Source of the DNA: Gammaproteobacteria bacterium
GTDB taxonomy: Bacteria; Pseudomonadota; Gammaproteobacteria; Burkholderiales; Burkholderiaceae_E
Direction of reading: 5' to 3'
Length of the DNA stretch: 5,379 bases
Assembly (NCBI GenBank): GCA_030425615.1
Contig: JAUIAI010000243.1
Span: forward strand, 1 to 5,379
A model generated the notes under the pieces. It was not told where the DNA came from and did not search any database. It saw only the letters and a program-made list of their open reading frames with translations. The position numbers were made by a program, and so were the translations under genes. Below are positions 1 to 4,849 of the stretch, piece after piece; position 1 is the stretch's first letter; every line of letters begins with the position of its first letter.

Positions 1-789
1 CGCGACGACGACCGCTTCACGGTACACGAGCAGGCGGGCCCGCACGTCTGGTTCCTGATCCTCAATTCCAGGGAAGGCCCCTTCAGCGACAAGCGCGTCC
101 GGCAGGCGGCCAACTACGCCATCGACAAACAGGCCATCGTGGAGAACATCCTCCAGGGCACCGCGGAGGTGGCCGCGGGTCCCACGCCGCCGGCGTTCGC
201 CTGGGCTTACGACGAGGCGCTCGAGCCGTATCCGCATGATCCGGACAAGGCGCGCGAACTGCTTCAGCAGGCCGGCTACGACGGTGAGCCGGTCACGTTC
301 TATGTCACGGAGGGCGGCTCCGGCATGCTCGATCCCGTGGCCATGGGCACGGCGATCCAGGCGGACCTCAAAGCCGTGGGGATGCCCGTGGAAATCGAGA
401 CATACGAGTGGAACACGTTCCTCGGCAAGGTGAATCCGGGCCTCGAGGGCAAGGCAGACATGGCCGAGATGGCCTGGATGACCAACGATCCCGACACGCT
501 GCCGTTCCTCGCCCTGCGTTCGGGCGCCTTCCCCGAGGACGGTGGCTTCAACTCCGGCTACTACTCGAACCCGGCCGTCGACAAGCTGCTCGAGGCGGCA
601 CGCCGCAGCACGGATCAGACAGAACGCGCGAAGCTCTACAAGCAGATGCAGCGGCTGGTGGTCGAAGACGCGCCCTGGGTGTTCGTGGCGAACTGGAAGC
701 AGAACGCCGTGACGCGTACCGAAGTCACGGGCTTCGAATTGCAGCCTTCCTTCTTCCTGATGCTGCAAAAGGTCGGCAAGGGCGGCTGA
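1..789 (+). CDS. ABC transporter substrate-binding protein, family 5 (SBP_bac_5), C-terminal part
   Basis: The frame is open from base 1 and stops at TGA 787-789, giving 262 residues. The family is usually about 500-550 residues, so roughly the N-terminal half, with any signal peptide, lies left of the window. The family captures a solute outside the inner membrane and hands it to the permease pair. Visible family hallmarks, numbered from the window edge, are PFSDKRVRQAANYAIDK at 27-43, the 'DPDKARELLQQAGY' type motif near 80-93, 'NDPDTLPFL' near 162-170, the 'GYYSNPAVDKLLEAAR' motif near 186-201, and a final helix-strand region with 'RAKLYKQMQRLVVEDAPW'. The GTG at 139 is internal to the domain and is not a start. 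The gene is followed after 37 bp by the permease genes, the classic order. The substrate is not identifiable: the binding pocket is partly missing and family 5 ligands vary widely. Family assignment is very secure. Confidence 0.94.
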   Translation, partial: RDDDRFTVHEQAGPHVWFLILNSREGPFSDKRVRQAANYAIDKQAIVENILQGTAEVAAGPTPPAFAWAYDEALEPYPHDPDKARELLQQAGYDGEPVTFYVTEGGSGMLDPVAMGTAIQADLKAVGMPVEIETYEWNTFLGKVNPGLEGKADMAEMAWMTNDPDTLPFLALRSGAFPEDGGFNSGYYSNPAVDKLLEAARRSTDQTERAKLYKQMQRLVVEDAPWVFVANWKQNAVTRTEVTGFELQPSFFLMLQKVGKGG

Positions 790-791
790 AC

Positions 792-809
792 GCAGGTGCC
801 GGGCAGGTG
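792..809 (+). repeat. Short direct repeat GCAGGTG, 11-bp period
   Basis: GCAGGTG occurs at 792-798 and again at 803-809, separated by CCGG, so the copies are spaced by about one helical turn. The repeat lies in the 37-bp gap between the binding protein and the first permease and overlaps the hairpin. It could be a protein site or chance; nothing else in the window repeats it in a regulatory position. Confidence 0.25.
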
Positions 810-819
810 TCCGCCCGGC
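798..819 (+). promoter_or_regulatory. Intercistronic hairpin between binding-protein and permease genes
   Basis: GCCGGGC (798-804) and GCCCGGC (813-819) are perfect reverse complements. The loop, AGGTGTCC, can add two more G-C pairs (806-807 with 811-812) across a bulged A805. No T-run follows, so it does not look like an intrinsic terminator. Stem-loops in this position in other binding-protein-dependent operons are known to protect the upstream transcript and raise binding-protein levels over permease. That role here is inference. GC-rich DNA yields such repeats by chance, so confidence is moderate. Confidence 0.45.
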
Positions 820-826
820 CTCGTCC

Positions 827-1774
827 ATGGGCGCCTACTTCCTGAAGCGGCTGCTGGCCGCCGTTCCGGTCCTGCTCGGGCTGACCGTGATCGTTTTCGT
901 GATCATGGCGCTGATCCCGGGCGATCCGGCCACGGCCATTCTCGGCTCGTACGCCACGCCCGAGAACGTGCAACGGCTGAACGCCGCGCTCGGGCTCGAC
1001 CGGCCGCTGCCCGAGCAGTACCTGCACTGGCTCGGGAATCTGCTCGAAGGTGATCTCGGGCGCTCGTATACGCTGAACCGGCCGGTGCGGGACGAGGTCT
1101 TCGAGCGGTTGTCGGCCACCGCACTGCTGGCCGGGACGGCGCTCCTGCTGTGCACGCTCGTTGGAATCGCCGCCGGCGTCGTGGCCTCGATCCGGCAATC
1201 CACCTGGCTCGATCGCGGTGTCACCCTCGCCGTTCTGATCGGCATCTCGATCCCCTCGTTCTGGCTCGGGCTGCTGCTGATCCTCGGCTTTGCCGTGAGT
1301 CTGCGCTGGTTCCCGGTCAGCGGCATGTTCGCGATCTATGGCGGCGGCGACCTGCCGGATCTGGTGCATCACCTGACTCTGCCCGCGATCACGCTCGCCA
1401 TCGTGGCCACCGGGGTGATCGCGCGGCTGACCCGGACCGCCATGCTCGAGGTGCTGCGCCAGGACTACATCCGTACCGCCCGGGCCAAGGGCGTTTCCGA
1501 GTGGCGGGTGGTGCTGCGGCACGCACTGGTGCCGGCACTCGTCACCGTGGTGCCGGTCATCGGCATCCAGGCGGGGTTCGTGATCGGCGGTGCCGTATAC
1601 GTGGAAACGGTGTTCCAGTGGCCAGGGATCGGATCCATGCTGGTCAAGGCCATCTCCACGCGCGACATCCTGCTCGTGCAGGGTGGCGTGCTCGTCGTGG
1701 CAGCAGCCTACGTCCTGTTCAATCTGCTGGCCGATCTGGCCCAGGCCTGGCTCGACCCGAGGCTGCGCGAATGA
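827..1774 (+). CDS. DppB/OppB-like ABC transporter permease
   Basis: This 315-residue inner-membrane protein forms half of the solute channel, the usual length for the DppB family. The first transmembrane helix is about 9-30, within the family-typical N-terminus 'FLKRLLAAVPVLLGLTVIVF'. It is followed by the conserved PGDPA (31-35) and a periplasmic segment with 'LGLDRPLPEQYLHWL'. Further hydrophobic segments lie near 97-121, 131-157, 183-200, 235-258 and 281-303, giving six in total. The cytoplasmic EAA loop that docks on an ATPase is at about 211-236, with 'DYIRTARAKG' (213-222) and the closing 'HALVPAL'. 'VFQWPGIGSMLVKAI' (262-276) and the terminal 'LDPRLRE' are family signatures. ATG 827 is the only plausible start near this N-terminus in the frame, but it lacks a well-spaced Shine-Dalgarno; AGG at 805-807 is too far and sits in the hairpin loop. 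The stop overlaps the next start as ATGA (1771-1774). The partner is the DppC-like domain of the next gene. Confidence 0.96.
   Translation: MGAYFLKRLLAAVPVLLGLTVIVFVIMALIPGDPATAILGSYATPENVQRLNAALGLDRPLPEQYLHWLGNLLEGDLGRSYTLNRPVRDEVFERLSATALLAGTALLLCTLVGIAAGVVASIRQSTWLDRGVTLAVLIGISIPSFWLGLLLILGFAVSLRWFPVSGMFAIYGGGDLPDLVHHLTLPAITLAIVATGVIARLTRTAMLEVLRQDYIRTARAKGVSEWRVVLRHALVPALVTVVPVIGIQAGFVIGGAVYVETVFQWPGIGSMLVKAISTRDILLVQGGVLVVAAAYVLFNLLADLAQAWLDPRLRE
1758..1762 (+). promoter_or_regulatory. Ribosome binding site for the permease-ATPase fusion gene
   Basis: CGAGG ends 8 nt before ATG 1771, inside the last codons of the upstream permease gene. It supports 1771 as the true start despite the larger open frame extending further upstream. 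The ATGA overlap implies termination-reinitiation coupling. Confidence 0.6.
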
Positions 1775-3762
1775 CCGTGCTCGCGCGTCTCACGCGCCAC
1801 CCCCTCGCCCTGGGCGGGCTCGTCGGTCTGCTGGTGGTGGTTCTGGTGGTGCTCGCCGCGCCCTGGCTCGGCCTGCCGGATCCGGACGCCACCGCCCCGG
1901 CCCGGCGACTGCTGCCGCCGTTCAGCGACGGGCACCCGCTGGGCACCGACGCGCTTGGCCGCGACCTGCTCGCGCGCCTCGTCTGGGGCACTCGGGTCAG
2001 CCTCGCCGTCGGTGCGGTCGCGACCCTGATCGCAGCCACGATCGGCTCGCTCATCGGTCTGCTGGCCGGCTTCGCGCACGGTCGGACCGACACGGTGCTG
2101 ATGCGTGGCATCGATACTGTCATGGCCTTTCCCTACATCCTGCTGGCACTGGCCATCGTCGCGGTGCTGGGCCCCGGACTGCTCAACGCGCTGGTGGCCA
2201 TCGCCATCGTCAACGTACCCTTCTTCGCACGCAATATCCGCGGCATCGTGCTGGGCCTGTCGCGGCGGGAGTTCGTCGACGCCGCTCGCCTGGCCGGCAT
2301 GTCCCCACCGCGGGTGATGTTCACGGAGGTTCTGCCCAATGTCCTGCCCGTGATCGTGGTCACCATGTCCACCACCTTCGGCTGGATGATCCTCGAGACC
2401 GCGGGCCTGTCCTTTCTCGGCCTCGGCGCCCAGCCCCCGCAGGCCGATCTCGGATCGATGCTCGGCGAGGGTCGCAAGGTGATGTTCAACGCGCCGCACG
2501 TCACCGTCGTGCCCGGGCTGATGATCTTCGCGCTCGTCATGGCCGTGAACCTGCTCGGGGACGGCCTGCGCGATCTGCTGGACCCCCGGCTTCGAGCCGG
2601 AGAGCCGGTGCGGCCCACGTCGCGCACGACTGTCCGTCGCGATGCGACGAACCCGGTGCACGGGGCCGGACCGGATCCTTCCGCGGCGGATGCACCGAGT
2701 GCCCCGGTCCTCGCGCCTGAGTCGGAGGCGCCCCTCACGGGTCGCGCCGGGCCCGTGGCGCGGCTGCTGGACGTGCAAGCCCTGCGCACCGAGTTCCACA
2801 TCGGGGGCCGGGTCATGCACGCGGTGAACGGCGTCGACTGGCATCTGTCGGCGGGCGAATGCCTGGGCCTGGTCGGTGAGTCCGGCTCGGGCAAGTCCGT
2901 GAGCGCGCTCTCGCTGATGGGACTGGTACCGTCGCCTCCGGGAGTCATCACGGGCGGGCGGGCCCTGCTGCACGAAGAGGATCTGCTGTCCGCGCACGCG
3001 AAGCGACTGCGCGCCTTGCGGGGCGCCCGCGTGGCCCACGTCTTCCAGGATCCGTTGGCCACGCTGCATCCGCTGTTCACGGTGGGCGCCCAACTCGTCG
3101 AGGCGGTTCGCGCGCACGAGCGGATTCCGCGCAGCCAGGCGCGCGCGCGCGCGGTGGCGCTGCTCGAGCAGGTGCGGCTGCCGAACGCCCGTGCCCGCCT
3201 GGACGCCTATCCGCACGAACTCTCGGGCGGGATGCGCCAGCGGGTCGGCATCGCCATGGCGCTCGCCCACGACATCGAGCTGCTGATCGCCGACGAACCG
3301 ACCACGGCCCTGGACGTCACCGTGCAGGCGCAGGTCCTGGCGCTGCTGCACGACCTGCGCCGCGAACGCGGTCTTGCCATGCTGTTCATCACCCACGATT
3401 TCGGGGTCGTCTCGGCGATCTGTGACCGGGTGGCCGTCATGTACGCGGGCCGGATCGTGGAAACCGGCCCGGCCGATGCCGTCATGCGCGCGCCGGCCCA
3501 TCCCTACACGGCCGCACTGATCGACTGCGTTCCCGTGCTCGGGGGCGGTCGCCGCGTCGGCGATCCCATCGCGGGTCAGCCGCCGCCGACGGACGCGCTG
3601 CCGCCCGGCTGCGCCTTCGCTCCGCGATGCCCCCGGGTGCAGCCGCAATGTACGCGGTCCGTGTCACTCGTCGATCTCGAACCGGGACGGCGGGTGGCCT
3701 GCAACTTCCCGCTGGAGGCGGCCGGGAAGCGGTCGCCGCGCGCGGGAGCGGCCCATGGCTGA
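1771..3762 (+). CDS. Fused DppC-like permease / DppD-like ATP-binding protein
   Basis: One uninterrupted 663-residue frame joins two proteins normally encoded by separate genes. Residues 1-275 are a DppC-type permease: TM1 about 12-32, then 'HPLGTDALGRDLLARLVWG' (55-73), further hydrophobic segments, the EAA loop near 167-195 ('EFVDAARLAGMSPPRVMF', then 'LPNVLPV'), 'GLSFLGLGAQPPQADLGSML' (212-231), and the usual C-terminal 'DPRLR' (271-275). Residues 276-331 form a linker rich in Pro, Ala, Ser, Thr, Asp and Arg. Residues from about 332 are a DppD-type ATPase: Walker A GESGSGKS 369-376, Q-loop Q426, signature LSGGMRQ 484-490, Walker B ending D508-E509, D-loop TALD 512-515, switch H542, and an oligo_HPY tail with C614, C620, C627 and C644. 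All ATPase residues are present. The permease C-terminus is cytoplasmic in this family, so the fusion is topologically sensible. A GTG at 2755 (V329) lies exactly where a free DppD would begin. Fused permease/ATP-binding proteins are, to my knowledge, already annotated in some bacteria. Substrate unknown. Confidence 0.93.
   Translation: MTVLARLTRHPLALGGLVGLLVVVLVVLAAPWLGLPDPDATAPARRLLPPFSDGHPLGTDALGRDLLARLVWGTRVSLAVGAVATLIAATIGSLIGLLAGFAHGRTDTVLMRGIDTVMAFPYILLALAIVAVLGPGLLNALVAIAIVNVPFFARNIRGIVLGLSRREFVDAARLAGMSPPRVMFTEVLPNVLPVIVVTMSTTFGWMILETAGLSFLGLGAQPPQADLGSMLGEGRKVMFNAPHVTVVPGLMIFALVMAVNLLGDGLRDLLDPRLRAGEPVRPTSRTTVRRDATNPVHGAGPDPSAADAPSAPVLAPESEAPLTGRAGPVARLLDVQALRTEFHIGGRVMHAVNGVDWHLSAGECLGLVGESGSGKSVSALSLMGLVPSPPGVITGGRALLHEEDLLSAHAKRLRALRGARVAHVFQDPLATLHPLFTVGAQLVEAVRAHERIPRSQARARAVALLEQVRLPNARARLDAYPHELSGGMRQRVGIAMALAHDIELLIADEPTTALDVTVQAQVLALLHDLRRERGLAMLFITHDFGVVSAICDRVAVMYAGRIVETGPADAVMRAPAHPYTAALIDCVPVLGGGRRVGDPIAGQPPPTDALPPGCAFAPRCPRVQPQCTRSVSLVDLEPGRRVACNFPLEAAGKRSPRAGAAHG
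3139..3153 (+). repeat. Alternating GC tract (15 bp)
   Basis: An unbroken (GC)n run within the ATPase part of the fusion gene encodes Ala-Arg-Ala-Arg-Ala. It lies in the helical subdomain between the Q-loop and the signature motif. Such tracts are prone to slippage and can adopt Z-form DNA; here it is most simply a by-product of GC-rich Ala/Arg codons. Confidence 0.6.
3744..3748 (+). promoter_or_regulatory. Ribosome binding site for the DppF-like gene
   Basis: GGGAG sits 6 nt upstream of ATG 3755, within the end of the fusion gene. It decides the start in favour of 3755, and therefore for the unusual N-terminal extension, because no other in-frame ATG, GTG or TTG occurs before the ATPase core. 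Confidence 0.6.
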
Positions 3763-4849
3763 GCGCGAACGGTCAGGCGCCGGGCTCCCGTCGCAACGCG
3801 CTCTCGCGCCGGACGCGCCAGAAGGTCACGATGGGTCCGCCGCACCCGAACGCCTTGATGCGTCCGCCGCGAACGGTACGTCGCACCGGACGGATCAGAC
3901 GGCCGCGCTGCGGGCGCGGCACATCTCGCGGCGCTTCGTGCTCGAGCGCCCGGCGCCGTGGCGGCCGCGGCCCGTCCTGCATGCCCTGCGCGACGTCTCG
4001 CTGGACGTACCGCGCGGGCGCACACTCGGCGTGGTCGGTGAATCGGGCTGCGGCAAGTCCACGCTGGCGCGCATCCTGGTCGGCCTCGATTCGCCGAGCA
4101 GCGGCAGTGTGGAGCGCGTGGACGTTCCGGCCGGGCCCGGCGGCGTTCAGTACGTTTTCCAGGATCCGGTGGCTGCGCTGAATCCACGCAAGACGGTGGG
4201 CACCATCCTGGAGGCGCCGATGCGCCATCTGCTCGGTCTGGACGCGGCGCAACGTCGCGAGCGGATCGCGCGTCTCATCCGCGACGTGGGCTTGTCCGAG
4301 CAATGGCTCGAACGCTACCCGCACGAATTCTCGGGCGGACAGGCCCAGCGCATCGGCATCGCCCGGGCGCTCGCTGCCGAGGCCGGTGTGGTGGTGCTCG
4401 ACGAGCCGGTGTCCGCGCTCGACGTCTCCATCCAGGCCCAGGTACTGGCATTGCTGCGCGAGCTTCAGCGCGAACGCGGGCTCACGTACGTCTTCATCAG
4501 TCACGATCTGGCCGTCGTGGAGAGCCTCTGCGACACGGTGGCCGTCATGTACTTCGGCAGCGTCGTCGAATACGCCTCGGCGGATAATCTGTTCCGCGCG
4601 CCTCGGCATCCCTACACCCGGCTGCTGCTCGACTCCGTGCCGGTTCCGGGCCGCCGTCTGGCCCCTCCGCCCGCGGCCGATGCCGAGTTGCCCGATCCGC
4701 TGGCGCCGCCGCCCGGCTGCTCGTTCGCGGCACGCTGTCCAAGGGCGCAGGATCGCTGTCGTCGCGAGGCCCCCGCGCTGGCGTCGTGTCCGGGCGATGC
4801 GCGAGCGCTCGTAGCCTGTTTTTTCCCGTTGACCCATGCCGACCCCTGA
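3755..4849 (+). CDS. DppF/OppF-like ABC transporter ATP-binding protein
   Basis: This 364-residue cytoplasmic ATPase is the second motor of the importer, pairing with the DppD-like domain. Residues 1-50 are a polar, Ala/Ser/Gly/Asp-rich tail with no recognisable domain; the core starts near 'LRARHISRRFVLE' (52-64). Motifs are Walker A GESGCGKS 95-102, Q-loop Q136 in VFQDP, 'NPRKTV' (143-148, a DppF/OppF trait), signature FSGGQAQ 192-198, Walker B VVVLDE 212-217, D-loop SALD 220-223, and switch H250 in SHD. The oligo_HPY C-terminal region ends with C322, C328, C335 and C355, the same spacing style as in the fused ATPase; C345 is extra. The stretch from the Walker A lysine to the Q-loop glutamine is 35 residues, against 51 in the fused ATPase. 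The gene overlaps the fusion gene by 8 bp and the regulator by 14 bp, so it is within the same transcript. Catalytic residues are complete. Family assignment is secure; the substrate is unknown. Confidence 0.95.
   Translation: MAERERSGAGLPSQRALAPDAPEGHDGSAAPERLDASAANGTSHRTDQTAALRARHISRRFVLERPAPWRPRPVLHALRDVSLDVPRGRTLGVVGESGCGKSTLARILVGLDSPSSGSVERVDVPAGPGGVQYVFQDPVAALNPRKTVGTILEAPMRHLLGLDAAQRRERIARLIRDVGLSEQWLERYPHEFSGGQAQRIGIARALAAEAGVVVLDEPVSALDVSIQAQVLALLRELQRERGLTYVFISHDLAVVESLCDTVAVMYFGSVVEYASADNLFRAPRHPYTRLLLDSVPVPGRRLAPPPAADAELPDPLAPPPGCSFAARCPRAQDRCRREAPALASCPGDARALVACFFPLTHADP

Noticed and set aside
1150..1770. Upstream extension of the fusion gene frame to 1150
   Set aside because: This part overlaps the DppB-like gene in another frame and translates to Arg/Ala-rich sequence. 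The family N-terminus of DppC begins at ATG 1771, which has a good ribosome site.
1708..3648. 646-codon open frame on the minus strand opposite the permease-ATPase fusion
   Set aside because: It is antisense to a gene with complete permease and ATPase motifs, its translation is Arg/Gly/His/Gln-rich with no domain, and long antisense frames are expected in GC-rich coding DNA.
609..3900. Repeated ACGGATCAGAC in the binding-protein gene (about 610) and the DppF-like gene (about 3890)
   Set aside because: Both encode Thr-Asp-Gln-Thr in unrelated contexts and the match does not extend; chance is the simplest account.
4802..4824. Palindrome CGAGCGCTCG (4802-4811) followed by six T, as an intrinsic terminator
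   Set aside because: A 10-bp palindrome without a loop leaves only about three pairs around a 4-nt loop, the T-run is 7 nt further on, and the site is inside a coding region before a cotranscribed gene.
1..4849. Assignment as a nickel (nik) or glutathione (gsi) importer
   Set aside because: Family motifs are shared across all family 5 importers, the binding-protein N-terminal half is absent, and no diagnostic ligand residues or neighbour genes support a specific substrate.
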